Shown: one piece after another, positions 45,351 through 54,582 of the stretch
Layout: each line of letters opens with the position of its first letter
Position numbering within the stretch: the first letter of the stretch is position 1
Origin: Rhizobium etli CFN 42
GTDB taxonomy: Bacteria; Pseudomonadota; Alphaproteobacteria; Rhizobiales; Rhizobiaceae
Direction: 5' to 3'
DNA: 64,000 nt
Assembly (NCBI RefSeq): GCF_000092045.1
Contig: NC_007761.1
Location: forward strand, 1,429,001-1,493,000
Program-made: the position numbers and the translations under genes
Notes under the pieces: model-generated
The model's database searches: none
Told to the model about the DNA's origin: nothing
Seen by the model: the letters and a program-made list of their open reading frames with translations, nothing else

Positions 45351-46232
45351 TCACTGCCTGGTCGGCTTTTCCCTCGCGGTCCCGTTGGACCTTCCTCCCA
45401 GGGTGGAATTTCCACCGTCCCGCACAGCGGCTGGATCGCCCTTTTCGTCGAAGGCAAGTTTTACTCGCTTCACCATGTCGCGGCTGACCTGCCACCAGTC
45501 ACCGGTCTTTGCCCAGTAGCGCAACGTTAGCGATATCGTGCTGTCACCGAGGGTGTCGATGAAAACGCTGGGTGCCGGTGACTGCAGCACCCTTGGGTTG
45601 CCTTTGGCAATACCCATCAAGGTCTCCATCGACAGATCGAGGTCATCCTCACGAGAAATGCTGATTTTCAGGTCGTTCTGCCGCGTAGGTTCACGGCTGA
45701 AGTTGGTGATCGGCGTGTTCCACAGCGTTGAATTTGGCGCCAGTCGATAAAGCCCGTCGCCGGTTCTGAGTTCTGTCGCAAACAATCCGACCTCGCGCAC
45801 CGTGCCGGCCACGCTGCTGGTTTCGATATATTCGCCGACCCGGAACGGCCTGAGGATCAGGAGCATGATACCGGCCGCGATATTCTGCAGTGTCCCTTGC
45901 AGCGCCAGCCCAATCGCCAGGCCGGCTGCGCCGAGGGCGGCGATGATCGAGGCGGTCTGGACGCCGAATTGGCCGAGCACGGTGATGAACACCAGAATCA
46001 GCAGCGCATAACGCACCACATTGGTGAAGAAACGCGCCAGTGTCTCGTCGATGCCATGGATGCGCGACAGGCCCTCATAGGCCCAGCGGCTGACAAAGCC
46101 GGCCAGCGTCCAGCCGATGACGAGCAGGATCAAAGCGCCGAGGACGGAGAAGGAATATTGGACTGCAAGAGCGCTTGCCTGGCTGAGTGCCGTGCGGGTG
46201 GCGAGGAGGACGTCGGCTGCTTGTTGTTCCAT
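45351..46232 (-). CDS. Small-conductance mechanosensitive channel (MscS family)
   Basis: 293-aa inner-membrane channel that opens under membrane tension during osmotic downshift. There are three membrane helices; the pore helix is the Gly/Ala-rich IIAALGAAGLAIGLALQGTL, followed by ILRPFRVGEYIE and the cytoplasmic vestibule domain (NSTLWNTPITNFS). ATG 46232 is preferred, with AAGG upstream; the frame is open further but the extension is unlike the family. It is convergent with sodC. Confidence 0.93.
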   Translation of the reverse strand: MEQQAADVLLATRTALSQASALAVQYSFSVLGALILLVIGWTLAGFVSRWAYEGLSRIHGIDETLARFFTNVVRYALLILVFITVLGQFGVQTASIIAALGAAGLAIGLALQGTLQNIAAGIMLLILRPFRVGEYIETSSVAGTVREVGLFATELRTGDGLYRLAPNSTLWNTPITNFSREPTRQNDLKISISREDDLDLSMETLMGIAKGNPRVLQSPAPSVFIDTLGDSTISLTLRYWAKTGDWWQVSRDMVKRVKLAFDEKGDPAAVRDGGNSTLGGRSNGTAREKPTRQ

Positions 46233-46291
46233 GATCAGGCCTTGAGAATTGTGCGTAGGTCGAGGCCAAGATGGAGCAGACGGCAGCAGCG

Positions 46292-46822
46292 TCAACCGCA
46301 GGCGTCGTCGCGGACCGCAAGCAGGAAGGGCGCATTGCCGTCGGCATCGGCGCCGCGCCCGATTGCCTTTACGGCCGCAGCCAGCCGACCGCCGCGGCCA
46401 AGCAATGTGTCGCCGATCTCGATCAGCAGCGCGTTCGGCGTCGCGAAAGGCGAGGCGGCGCGCAACCGACGGGCAAGTCCTTCCTCGTCCTGATCCGGCG
46501 CGATGGATAGCGCCGCGATGAGTGCCGCGGCCGGCGATCGCGACACGCCCATCCAGCAATGGATGAGCAGCGGCGTCTCCTGCCGCCACGATCCGGCAAA
46601 CTCGATGATCGCCTGCACATGCGTTTCGTCAGGCGCCACGAGACCACCCGTGCCCTTGAACGCGATGTCGTTCATCGAAAGCGTCAGGTGACGGTCGGGC
46701 GCGATCACGCCCGGCCGGTGAAAGCTCTGTTCTTTGGCGATCAGGCTGATCATGTCACGGGCCTTGTGGCGCACCGCCATTTCGGCGATACGCGAGAGCG
46801 GCGAGACGACGATGAAGCTCAC
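46292..46822 (-). CDS. Cysteine-based protein tyrosine/dual-specificity phosphatase
   Basis: 176-aa phosphatase-fold protein. The P-loop is HCWMGVSRS with nucleophile Cys89 and Arg95 (Cx5R). Asp43, in the earlier APDRHL segment, might act as general acid, which is uncertain. No signal peptide. ATG 46822 overlaps the stop of the YfbR-like gene (ATGA), making it the third gene of an overlapped operon with ygfZ. Substrate unknown. Confidence 0.85.
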   Translation of the reverse strand: MSFIVVSPLSRIAEMAVRHKARDMISLIAKEQSFHRPGVIAPDRHLTLSMNDIAFKGTGGLVAPDETHVQAIIEFAGSWRQETPLLIHCWMGVSRSPAAALIAALSIAPDQDEEGLARRLRAASPFATPNALLIEIGDTLLGRGGRLAAAVKAIGRGADADGNAPFLLAVRDDACG

Positions 46823-47424
46823 GATACCATTCCTCGGTCGGTTTCGATCGCCGCAAAGCGCTCGCAGAACAACCGCTGTGCTTCCAGCGCCGGCAAAGGT
46901 TCGATCATCAGCATCTCCTTGCTGATGCCGCGCGGCTGGCCGAAGAATTTCTGCGCCTCGGCGGGCGTGAAGCCGGCAAGTACCGTCGCCTCGAAATAGG
47001 CAGCGATCGTGTCGGCCTTCTTGATCCGGTCCTTGAGCTCGCGCGATGGGTGAGGCGGCAGGCCGAAGCGCAGGTGCACGGCCGCCTCCAGCCGCATTTC
47101 CACCGCCTTATAGCCGCCGCCGACCACCGATTTGAACGGCGAGATCATGTCGCCGATCACATATTCAGGCGCGTCATGGAGCAGCGCCATCAGGCATTCC
47201 TCCGGCCGCGCATTGTTGAAACGGCGGAAAATTTCTTCGACGACGAGGCTGTGCTGCGCCACCGAAAAGGCATGATCGCCCGATGTCTGGCCGTTCCAGC
47301 GTGCCACGCGCGCGAGACCATGGGCGATATCGACGAGTTCGATATCGAGCGGCGAGGGGTCGAGCAGGTCGAGCCTGCGCCCGGAAAGCATGCGTTGCCA
47401 GGCACGCGGAGCTTTGGCAGTCAC
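46819..47424 (-). CDS. HD-domain 5'-deoxynucleotidase, YfbR-like
   Basis: 201-aa HD-superfamily protein resembling YfbR, which dephosphorylates deoxynucleoside 5'-monophosphates. Metal ligands His58 (SVAQHSLVVEEIF) and His83-Asp84 (ALLHDAPEYVIGD) are present, and TSGDHAFSVAQH is typical. I chose GTG 47424 because it overlaps the ygfZ stop as GTGA; a longer frame runs into ygfZ. Its own stop overlaps the phosphatase start. Confidence 0.9.
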   Translation of the reverse strand: MTAKAPRAWQRMLSGRRLDLLDPSPLDIELVDIAHGLARVARWNGQTSGDHAFSVAQHSLVVEEIFRRFNNARPEECLMALLHDAPEYVIGDMISPFKSVVGGGYKAVEMRLEAAVHLRFGLPPHPSRELKDRIKKADTIAAYFEATVLAGFTPAEAQKFFGQPRGISKEMLMIEPLPALEAQRLFCERFAAIETDRGMVS

Positions 47425-48266
47425 GTGCTGGCCTCGTCGGCGCTGGCGGGAAAGACAAGGCCGGACCATGGCGGCAGGGCGAGAGAAACCGGCGTTTGAC
47501 CGGCCAGCAGCGGCGTGCCTTCCGCCATCGCGGCACCCGCGCGGTCGATTCGCACGATCGCAAGCCCACTGCCGCCCTCGACTGAACCGAGTGCCCCCAC
47601 AGGCTTGCCGGCGGCCGTGATCTCCGTGCCCGCTTGAGGCAAGGCCGTTGCGGCGGACACGGTGACAACGCGCCGGCGCGCCGTGCCGCGGTGCTGCATG
47701 CGCGAGACGACCTCTTGGCCGACATAGCAGCCTTTCTTGAACGATAGGCCGCCGTTCAGATCCATCAGCACGTCGTGCGGGAAGGCATCCTGCAAGGAGA
47801 AGTCCGATCCCGAGGTGACGATACCGTGGCGGATGCGCAAGCTATCGTAGAGTGACGGCGCGTCCTCGCCATGCCTTCCTGCCCGGCGGCGCAGCGGGAC
47901 ACCCGCCTTGGCGAAGCGGCTGTCTCGGGCACCCCCGATGCGATCGGCATCCTCGCCCCAGCAAACGGTAATGCCATTCTCAGGCTGGGTCGTAAGTGTG
48001 ACGGCGGCCCGCAGCCTGTACATCGTCAGCCGCTTCAGCAGCGCGTCGCGCTGGCCGGCATCCGTTTCGAGCAGGTAGCCGTCGCCGTCCTGCCAAACCA
48101 TGAAGTCGAACAGGATCTTGCCCTGCGGCGTCAACAGTGCCCCCGGACGAGCCTCGTCGGGCGCCAGCGAAACGATATCGGTGGTGATCAGGTTCTGCAG
48201 GAAGGATTGGGCGTCCGCGCCGCCGACGGAGAGCAGTGAGCGGTCTTTCAGGAATACGGCTGGCAT
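47421..48266 (-). CDS. ygfZ: Folate-binding YgfZ/IbaG-type iron-sulfur repair protein
   Basis: 281-aa member of the GcvT-like YgfZ family, a tetrahydrofolate-dependent factor for Fe-S enzyme maintenance. The hallmark KGCYVGQE motif (about residues 177-184, with the conserved Cys) is intact. DAQSFLQNLITTDI and ALLTPQGKILFDFMV are typical of the N-terminus. It is the first gene of the overlapped ygfZ-yfbR-phosphatase operon. No membrane segments. Confidence 0.93.
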   Translation of the reverse strand: MPAVFLKDRSLLSVGGADAQSFLQNLITTDIVSLAPDEARPGALLTPQGKILFDFMVWQDGDGYLLETDAGQRDALLKRLTMYRLRAAVTLTTQPENGITVCWGEDADRIGGARDSRFAKAGVPLRRRAGRHGEDAPSLYDSLRIRHGIVTSGSDFSLQDAFPHDVLMDLNGGLSFKKGCYVGQEVVSRMQHRGTARRRVVTVSAATALPQAGTEITAAGKPVGALGSVEGGSGLAIVRIDRAGAAMAEGTPLLAGQTPVSLALPPWSGLVFPASADEAST

Positions 48267-48356
48267 GGCGGAACCTGTCGCGTTGGTCGTCGCTCAGAGG
48301 TATGACTTCGGGACGTGGATCGCAAGCGTCATGCGAAAAACGCATGCGAGGCGGCG

Positions 48357-49112
48357 TCAGTCGCCCGCCGTGAAAAATTTCCACTTGCCGTCAGGCGTAA
48401 TGCCGAGGCGGTAAAAATTATATCCGCCGAATTCCTGCATGTCGGAAAGGTCGCCGGCGGTGACGATGCGCAGCAGCTCGACTCGCTCCGGCGGCGTCAG
48501 CGACTTAAGGTCCTTCTCGGCGAAATAGGGCCAGACATACATGTCGTCGGCTGTGCCCTGGCCGACATGAACGAAACCGGTCGAGACGATGTCGAGCATG
48601 ATGGCGAGAATTTCGTCTCCGTCGGGATCACCGGAGAGATCTTTCAGCGTGCCGATCGGGTCGTCGGTCGATTCGCCTACCGTCACCTGCGTCTGGTCTT
48701 TACCGGTGCCCATCAGCGGCCGCAGCCGTTCGAGATCGCCGGAGGCGGCGGCCTCGACGATCTGTTGGCGCATTTTGCGAACTGGCTCGGGCGCCTTGTT
48801 GATGTCGTAAATCACCTCGACCGGCTTGGATGCGTCCTGGGCGCCCGGCGTCTTGTCGACGCCCTGACTGTTCTGACTGTTGACCAGCGGCTCGGCCATG
48901 GGAACGCCGGGAGTGGTGCCCTGAGTCTGGTTCTGCCCCTCAGCGCTTCCCTGTGCAGGCGGCGCCTCGCCGGAGGCCTGGCCGGGGATCTTGTGGAGTT
49001 CGGAAAGCGCGTAGGCCGAGGGCGCGAGGAGGACGTTGCCGGTGGCAAGGCTGAACGCAAGCAGCACCGGCGCGAGCCGAATTCGCGAAACTTTCTCTTT
49101 ACCGATGCGCAT
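48357..49112 (-). CDS. Exported protein of unknown function
   Basis: 251 aa. A signal peptide (about 1-36; APVLLAFSLATGNVLLAPSAYA) is followed by a Gln/Gly/Thr/Pro-rich linker (about 40-95). A folded C-terminal region follows, with VEVIYDINKAPEPVRKMRQQ, GDPDGDEILAIMLDIVSTGF and a terminal GKWKFFTAGD. The pattern fits a conserved rhizobial periplasmic protein, but I do not know its function. ATG 49112 is set by the signal peptide. The preceding small gene ends 16 bases upstream on the same strand. Confidence 0.82.
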   Translation of the reverse strand: MRIGKEKVSRIRLAPVLLAFSLATGNVLLAPSAYALSELHKIPGQASGEAPPAQGSAEGQNQTQGTTPGVPMAEPLVNSQNSQGVDKTPGAQDASKPVEVIYDINKAPEPVRKMRQQIVEAAASGDLERLRPLMGTGKDQTQVTVGESTDDPIGTLKDLSGDPDGDEILAIMLDIVSTGFVHVGQGTADDMYVWPYFAEKDLKSLTPPERVELLRIVTAGDLSDMQEFGGYNFYRLGITPDGKWKFFTAGD

Positions 49113-49128
49113 CGAACTCTCTGAATGA

Positions 49129-49386
49129 TTATTGCAGGGTGCGGTTGGCGGAGAATTCGCCGGCAAGCATACGGTCGCGCAGCGAATCGAGCAGAGCTTC
49201 GGCGCTGTTTTCCCCGTGCAATCGGATGGTTTCGCGCAGGGCATGCGCGATTGCGGCATCAGCGATGATCTCTGGTTCGATCCCGTCGGCCATGCCGTCG
49301 GCCCAAGCCTCGTTCTGGTACTCCAGAGCCGCCTGCATCTTTTCGTGGACGATCATGTCGTCGATGTCGTTGAGGCTTGCTTCCAT
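49129..49386 (-). CDS. Small acidic hypothetical protein
   Basis: 85-aa acidic, mainly helical protein (MEASLNDIDDMIVHEKMQAA; LHGENSAEALLDSLRDRM). GAGGAAAA lies shortly before ATG 49386; a start at 49410 would add 8 residues. It has no Cys and no membrane segment. It probably forms a two-gene unit with the exported protein 16 bases downstream. Not recognised. Confidence 0.75.
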   Translation of the reverse strand: MEASLNDIDDMIVHEKMQAALEYQNEAWADGMADGIEPEIIADAAIAHALRETIRLHGENSAEALLDSLRDRMLAGEFSANRTLQ

Positions 49387-49489
49387 TGTTTTTTCCTCAG
49401 AACTTCTCATGTCTTACTGCACCGTTAATAACACTAACAGCCTTTTCCCAAAACGACACGCCCGCATGCGAAAACAGGTTAATTAAACG

Positions 49490-49906
49490 TCAATTTCCAA
49501 AGCGCGAGGTAATTTCTGTGGCGAGTGTTGCACCTTCGTTACGGTAGCGCTCTTCTGCCACGATGGCCGCCGCGGTGCAATCCGTATAGACGGAAGCGAA
49601 GGCCCGGTAGCCGCGATTGAAGGCGGCGGTCAGCCTTTCCTTGCGCTGCGGTTCGTTGCCGGTCTCCGAATCGAGCAGCTGCTTCATGCCTTCCCGCCAC
49701 TCATCCCCGCCCGGCGCTTTGCAAAGCGTTCTCAGATAATGCACCGAACCCAGCACTTCGGCGAGCCGCGCCAGCTTGTCGTCATAGGGCACGGTCGCGA
49801 TCGGCGGCGCAATCTCCTCCTGCACAGGCGCCGAATTCTTGCCCTGAGCCATGGCGGGGCCGGCAAGCACGAGCAGGGACAGGACAACGCGTCGAGCGGG
49901 AATCAT
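49490..49906 (-). CDS. TIGR02301-family exported protein
   Basis: 138-aa periplasmic protein with a signal peptide cleaved near AMA|QG (residue 21). The body has the family-typical LAEVLGSVHYLRTLCKAPGG, EWREGMKQLLD, AFNRGYRAFASVYTDCTAAA and a C-terminal RFGN. Two Cys (in LCKAP and TDCTAA) probably form a disulfide. Function unknown; widespread in Rhizobiales. The start is set by the signal peptide. Confidence 0.88.
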   Translation of the reverse strand: MIPARRVVLSLLVLAGPAMAQGKNSAPVQEEIAPPIATVPYDDKLARLAEVLGSVHYLRTLCKAPGGDEWREGMKQLLDSETGNEPQRKERLTAAFNRGYRAFASVYTDCTAAAIVAEERYRNEGATLATEITSRFGN

Positions 49907-49964
49907 GCTGCCAGTTGATACGTTGAGCGTGACGGCAACAAGGCGCGCCTGAAAGTTTCCACTT

Positions 49965-50381
49965 CTATTCGCCGCTCGCCAGCCGTTCCGCGCATTCGAG
50001 CACGCTTTGCGGCACAGGCAGCCGCCGGATCTCCTCCACCGTATACCAGCCAAGCGCCGCCGCATCGTCGGCGGCTTCCGCCACCATTTCCCGGTCGGCG
50101 TCGACGCAAAAGACCGACAGGAAGAAATGGCTCCTGATGCTGCCATCCGGACCATGCGTCTTCAGGTCATAGGTCGAAAACAGCCGCGGATTATGCGCCG
50201 AGATGCCGGTTTCCTCGCGGAACTCCCGCAGCGCCGTCTGCTCCGGCGTTTCGCCCGGCTCTGCGCGGCCGCCGGGAAAGGCATACATGTCGGCAGAGGG
50301 CGGATTGCGTCGCAACACCAGAAGGAATCGCCCGTCGCGTTCGAGAATGGCGGAGGAGGCCAGTTTGGCGGTTGAGATCAT
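49965..50381 (-). CDS. Nudix hydrolase
   Basis: 138-aa pyrophosphohydrolase. The Nudix box starts at Gly38 (GGRAEPGETPEQTALREF) and continues to REETGI, matching Gx5Ex7REUxEExGU completely. The likely substrate is a nucleoside diphosphate derivative. ATG 50381 follows GAGGGCAG; the longer frame upstream lacks family similarity. It lies 58 bases before the TIGR02301 gene on the same strand. Confidence 0.92.
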   Translation of the reverse strand: MISTAKLASSAILERDGRFLLVLRRNPPSADMYAFPGGRAEPGETPEQTALREFREETGISAHNPRLFSTYDLKTHGPDGSIRSHFFLSVFCVDADREMVAEAADDAAALGWYTVEEIRRLPVPQSVLECAERLASGE

Positions 50382-50564
50382 AAGGCTGCCCTCGTTGTGA
50401 CGATCGATTCTATCGCATAGACCGATTGTTGCATCCCGCCGCTTCACGGCTTCCGCAATTTCGTGTGGGCGGGCTCGGAAGACAAGGCCCGAGAGGCGGT
50501 GCAGCGGTTCCCGCGATGACGACATGTGTGCGACAAAGATTCCAGATTTTCGAAAGGGCTTTGC

Positions 50565-50885
50565 GTGACCTATATCATCTACGCCTTTGCCGCCGTTTTC
50601 GAGATTGCCGGCTGTTTCGCCTTCTGGGCGTGGCTGAAGCTCGAAAAGCCCGCCTGGTGGTTGGCGCCGGGCATGATCTCGCTCGCGCTTTTCGCCTGGC
50701 TTCTGACGCTGGTGCCGAGCGATGCCGCCGGTCGAACCTTCGCAGCCTATGGCGGCATCTACATTCTTGCCTCGCTCTCCTGGCTGTGGCTGATCGAAGG
50801 CCGCGTGCCCGATCGTTATGATATCGGCGGTGGGCTGATCTGCCTTGCCGGCGCGAGCGTCATCCTTTTTGCGCCGCGAGCCTGA
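50565..50885 (+). CDS. YnfA-family membrane protein
   Basis: 106-aa inner-membrane protein with four predicted helices and the characteristic [29 protein letters not shown] and [16 protein letters not shown]. YnfA proteins are related to small multidrug-resistance transporters. A GTG start at 50565, six bases after AAAGGG, gives the normal family length. It is divergent from the Nudix gene. Confidence 0.92.
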   Translation: MTYIIYAFAAVFEIAGCFAFWAWLKLEKPAWWLAPGMISLALFAWLLTLVPSDAAGRTFAAYGGIYILASLSWLWLIEGRVPDRYDIGGGLICLAGASVILFAPRA

Positions 50886-50950
50886 AACACGTCATGCACA
50901 AGCATGCAGTGCGCCTTGACCGGACTCGGGCCGGGTGCAAAGACAGGCCG

Positions 50951-51715
50951 ATGTGTGGACGTTTCGCCCTGACAAGTTCCAGCGCCGACCTGCGCAACTT
51001 CTTCTCCGGTCTCGATCTCGACGATTTTCCGGCCCGCTACAACATCGCCCCGACGCAGCCGATCCTCGTCGTCATCGCAGGCGAGGGCAGGGAGAGGGGC
51101 AGCAATCTGCCCGACCGGCGCGCCGTACTCGTGCGCTGGGGCTTCACGCCGGGCTGGGTCAAGAACCCGAAGGATTTCCCGCTGCTGATCAACGCACGCG
51201 CCGAGACCGCGATCGGCAAGGCCTCGTTTCGGGCGGCGATGCGTCATCGACGCGTGCTTATTCCGGCCTCAGGTTTTTACGAATGGCATCGCCCGTCAAG
51301 GGAGAGCGGCGGCAAGCCGCAAGCCTATTGGATCAGGCCGCGCCAGGGCGGGGTCGTCGCCTTCGCCGGACTGATGGAGACATGGGCTTCGGCCGACGGT
51401 TCGGAGGTCGACACTGGTGCGATCCTGACAACGTCAGCCAATGCGGGCATCTCCGCGATCCACGATCGCATGCCTGTCGTCATAAAGCCGGAGGACTTCT
51501 CTCGCTGGCTCGATTGCAAGACGCAGGAACCGCGCGAGGTGGTCGCCCTGATGCAGCCTGCTCAGGGCGATTTCTTCGAGGCCATACCAGTTTCCGACAA
51601 GGTCAATAAGGTTGCTAATATGGGACCGGACCTGCAGGAGCCGGTCGTCATCGAAAGACCGCTCGAGGCTTCCGCGAAACAAAGGCCGAATCACGGCCAA
51701 CTCAGCTTTTTCTGA
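50951..51715 (+). CDS. SRAP-domain (YedK/HMCES) abasic-site protein
   Basis: 254-aa SRAP protein, which forms a DNA-protein crosslink at abasic sites. Cys2, exposed after Met removal, is the attacking residue (MCGRFAL). Asn31 (RYNIAPTQ), Glu111 (SGFYEWH) and His171 (AIHDRMPV) complete the active site. ATG 50951 is fixed by the need for Cys2; an upstream in-frame Met would bury it. It lies 65 bases after ynfA. Confidence 0.94.
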   Translation: MCGRFALTSSSADLRNFFSGLDLDDFPARYNIAPTQPILVVIAGEGRERGSNLPDRRAVLVRWGFTPGWVKNPKDFPLLINARAETAIGKASFRAAMRHRRVLIPASGFYEWHRPSRESGGKPQAYWIRPRQGGVVAFAGLMETWASADGSEVDTGAILTTSANAGISAIHDRMPVVIKPEDFSRWLDCKTQEPREVVALMQPAQGDFFEAIPVSDKVNKVANMGPDLQEPVVIERPLEASAKQRPNHGQLSFF

Positions 51716-51867
51716 AAACGGGATCGCCGCTTCCGGCACGGCGGCCCGTTCGGCTCACCCACGATGCCGGAGGCATGTCACAAGAGCCATGCCGCAGTCT
51801 TGGGATGGCGCCATGCCGGAAACCGGAACGTGAGGCGCGGATGACCGCGGTTCGGAAGCTCGGCGCT

Positions 51868-52014
51868 TCAAGCGGATTTCTTGACACTGTCCGGCTTGTT
51901 CTTTGCCATTAGCGATGCCGCGGCAACGGCCTTCAAGCCGACCGGGCGATAGTTGGCGGCGAGGTCTGGCTTGGCCGCCTGTTGGTCGCCGGTACTGCTC
52001 TTCTTCGAAGTCAC
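51868..52014 (-). CDS. 48-aa basic hypothetical protein
   Basis: A GTG-started frame with a strong AAGGAGAG Shine-Dalgarno six bases upstream. The product begins MTSKKSSTGDQQAAKPDLA, has an Ala-rich middle (LKAVAAASLMAKN) and ends KPDSVKKSA. It is Lys-rich with no Cys and no membrane helix. G/C-rich third positions support coding. Not recognised. The 282 bases upstream to pssA are A/T-rich in places and hold no other gene. Confidence 0.65.
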   Translation of the reverse strand: MTSKKSSTGDQQAAKPDLAANYRPVGLKAVAAASLMAKNKPDSVKKSA

Positions 52015-52296
52015 GATACTCTCCTTGCGTGTTGCTTCCCTGGGAATTTTGTATTTTCGCTTTTCGTCAGAAATAGCGACAAAACGGCGGCGTCGCCTAT
52101 CAGGATTTGTGAACGCCCACCATAATTCGCGAGGCTTAACTGAAGCCTACGTTGGTTAATACTTACTGAAGGGAGCGGTTCCACAAAAAAACGCAAAGCC
52201 TTTTCCCCGGGAAAACGCGTGGGCCTATATCCGGGAACAGGTGACAACGGGGAGAGAAGCAATTCCGGGCCAGGGGAATCTGGAAGCGCGCGCAGG

Positions 52297-53154
52297 TCAG
52301 ATGTGCCGGCCGATATCGTCATCTCCGACGCCGGGTTCTTCGATCGTCAGGGTCCCATATTTCCGCTGCCACTTCCGCGCACCGAAGGGGAGCGATACGA
52401 GATAGGCGGCAACGGTAAAGACCATCACCTCCCAGGTGTAGCTCATCAGAAGAGCCACATAGAGCACGACGCCGAGCATCATCGGCAGCACCAGATCGCG
52501 CCGCAAACGGTTGCCTTCCGATTTGCCCGACCAGACCGGCAGCCGGCTGATCAGCAGGAAGGCAATGGCGACGGTATAGACCGAAGAGAGATAGGCGAAG
52601 GTGCGGTCCGTCGCCAGGCCGAGGAAGCCGAGATAGACCGGCAGCAGCACCAGCATGGCGCCGGCCGGCGCGGGCACTCCGACGAAATATTCCGATTGCC
52701 AGCTCGCCTTGTTTTCGCGCTCGGCCATGACATTGAAGCGAGCAAGGCGAAGCCCGGCGGCGATCGCATAGATCAAGGCGGCGATCCAGCCGAGCGAACG
52801 AGCCTGATCGAGGGCAAAAACGTAAACGACAAGCGCCGGCGCGACGCCGAAATTGACGATATCGGCAAGCGAATCCATCTGTGCGCCGAACTTCGAAGTC
52901 GCCTTCATCAGCCGCGCCACGCGCCCGTCGATGCCGTCGAGGAAGGCGGCGAGCAGCACCATCGCGACGGCGAGCTCGTAACGGTTCTCGAAAGCGAGCC
53001 GGATGCCCGTCAACCCGGCGCAGATCGCAAGAATGGTGATGAGATTCGGAAAGACGAGACGGAACGGAATCTCGCGCAGGCGCGGGCCTCGGGCGGAATC
53101 ATCCGGCCCGTTTGGCTCGAAAGGCGGAAAGGGTGTTTCCATGTCGCGTTCCAA
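52297..53154 (-). CDS. pssA: CDP-diacylglycerol--serine O-phosphatidyltransferase
   Basis: 285-aa integral membrane enzyme making phosphatidylserine. The CDP-alcohol phosphotransferase motif DG-x2-AR-x8-G-x3-D-x3-D is complete at residues 76-98 (DGRVARLMKATSKFGAQMDS, then LAD). Several hydrophobic helices follow. It is 43 bases downstream of psd, so the two steps from CDP-diacylglycerol to phosphatidylethanolamine are in one operon. The start is either 53154 or 53142. Confidence 0.95.
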   Translation of the reverse strand: MERDMETPFPPFEPNGPDDSARGPRLREIPFRLVFPNLITILAICAGLTGIRLAFENRYELAVAMVLLAAFLDGIDGRVARLMKATSKFGAQMDSLADIVNFGVAPALVVYVFALDQARSLGWIAALIYAIAAGLRLARFNVMAERENKASWQSEYFVGVPAPAGAMLVLLPVYLGFLGLATDRTFAYLSSVYTVAIAFLLISRLPVWSGKSEGNRLRRDLVLPMMLGVVLYVALLMSYTWEVMVFTVAAYLVSLPFGARKWQRKYGTLTIEEPGVGDDDIGRHI

Positions 53155-53197
53155 TCGTTCCTAGAGCAATTCCGGCAAAGGCGCGAGGTTCCGCGCC

Positions 53198-53896
53198 TTA
53201 GCTGTGGCGGCTGATGACCGGACCCTTGGCCGAGGCGAATTCGGCGATGACCGTTTCCCCGGCAATCGCCGTCTGGCCGAGCGAGACGCGGGGTGCCGCA
53301 CCGGCGGGCAGGAACACGTCGAGCCGCGAGCCGAAACGGATCAGTCCGAAACGTTCACCGGCGTCCAACGGCTCGTTGGTGTTTGCCCAGCAAAGGATAC
53401 GCCGCGCCACGAGGCCGGCGATCTGCACGACGCCGATCTGGCCGTGCCGCGTTTCGATCACCAGTCCGTTGCGCTCGTTGTCCTCGCTCGCCTTGTCGAG
53501 TTCGGCGTTGACGAAGCTGCCGGAGCGGTAGTTGATGCTCACGATGCGCCCGCGCATCGGCGCTCTATTCACATGGCAGTTGAAGACGTTCATGAAGACC
53601 GAGATGCGCAGCATCGGCTCGGAGCCGAGGTCGAGCTCTGCCGGCGGGGTCACCATCTGGATCGCCGAGACCTTGCCGTCGGCGGGAGAGATCACGAGAT
53701 CGTCGTCCTGCGGGGTCACGCGCTCGGGATCACGGAAGAAATAGGCGCACCACAGCGTGAAGATCATGCCGATCCAGAAGAGCGGCTTGAAGATCCAGCC
53801 CAGCACCAGCGAGGCGACAAAGAAGGCGGCGACGAAGGGGTAACCCTCCTTGTGCACGGGCACGATCGTGTTGCGAACCGTGTTGAACAGGCTCAT
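53198..53896 (-). CDS. psd: Phosphatidylserine decarboxylase (short form)
   Basis: 232-aa proenzyme that makes phosphatidylethanolamine. Self-cleavage is expected at Gly189-Ser190 (IRFGSRLD), giving the pyruvoyl group. [23 protein letters not shown] and an N-terminal membrane segment are typical of the short rhizobial Psd type. It is the first gene of the psd-pssA operon. Confidence 0.95.
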   Translation of the reverse strand: MSLFNTVRNTIVPVHKEGYPFVAAFFVASLVLGWIFKPLFWIGMIFTLWCAYFFRDPERVTPQDDDLVISPADGKVSAIQMVTPPAELDLGSEPMLRISVFMNVFNCHVNRAPMRGRIVSINYRSGSFVNAELDKASEDNERNGLVIETRHGQIGVVQIAGLVARRILCWANTNEPLDAGERFGLIRFGSRLDVFLPAGAAPRVSLGQTAIAGETVIAEFASAKGPVISRHS

Positions 53897-54234
53897 GGCT
53901 GCCGGTCTCCTTGCGTTTGGTTCTTTGCTGGTTAGCGAAAAACCAGCTCCTGAGCAATGCTACGACCCTGGGCCTGGTTCCGCGGTCGTGGTTCTGAACA
54001 ACAAAAGCCGGTAACGCTACCGAGCGACTAACGTAAATGTGGAATCGCTAAGGTTTTATGATCCAACTTTGTAGCTTTTGACCGCCCCCGGCCCGATGCG
54101 ACATCAGACGATCGCAAAATTCGGTCGCTCGCAAACGGGTTTTGCGACAGGAGTTCCTCTCATTTTTTGATGGCTGAAGTCAGTCGTTGAACCCAGGATT
54201 TCCGCCGCAACAGAAAGCCGCCTCCAAATAGCTT
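53897..54234. other. Divergent intergenic region between psd and the ArsR-family gene
   Basis: About 340 bases with no convincing gene; minus-strand frames here have poor codon use. It must hold the psd promoter (leftward) and the promoter of the ArsR-family operon (rightward), but I cannot place either precisely. Confidence 0.5.
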
Positions 54235-54267
54235 GCGAATCGCATAAGTACGTGCTTATGTGTTCGC
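54235..54267. promoter_or_regulatory. Palindromic operator candidate abutting the ArsR-family start codon
   Basis: GCGAA (54235-54239) and CATAAG (54243-54248) mirror CTTATG (54255-54260) and TTCGC (54263-54267), centred on TACGTG. The element ends at the base before ATG 54268. Autoregulation through such a palindrome is usual for ArsR-type repressors. No separate Shine-Dalgarno is visible, so the transcript may be leaderless or very short. Confidence 0.6.
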
Positions 54268-54582
54268 ATGATCGAGAATGATTTTTTCCGGGCTTTGGCA
54301 GACCCGACCCGCCGTGCGATCTTTGAGAAGCTGGCGGCAGGCAGCATGAACGCTAGTGCCTTGCGCGAGGGCATGGAGATAAGCCAGCCGGCGATGTCGC
54401 AACACCTCGCAGTTCTGCGCAGGGCAAAGCTCGTGAGGGAAGAACGACAGGGGCGTTTCGTGAATTACGAAGTCGATCCCGATGGATTGGCTCTCATCGC
54501 CCAGTGGCTCGCAAAATACCGCGCCTATTGGCCGGAGCGTATCGCAGCACTCAAAGTCTTGCTGAAGGACATGGATCAATGA
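54268..54582 (+). CDS. ArsR-family transcriptional repressor
   Basis: 104-aa winged-helix protein. FFRALADPTRRAIFEKLAAG and the recognition helix EISQPAMSQHLAVLRRAKLV are classical; the wing is REERQGRFVNYEVDP. There are no Cys residues, so the metal site of true ArsR/SmtB is absent. This is the subgroup usually paired with SRPBCC proteins. It overlaps the SRPBCC gene by 4 bases (ATGA) and sits directly on a palindrome that probably mediates autorepression. Confidence 0.93.
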   Translation: MIENDFFRALADPTRRAIFEKLAAGSMNASALREGMEISQPAMSQHLAVLRRAKLVREERQGRFVNYEVDPDGLALIAQWLAKYRAYWPERIAALKVLLKDMDQ

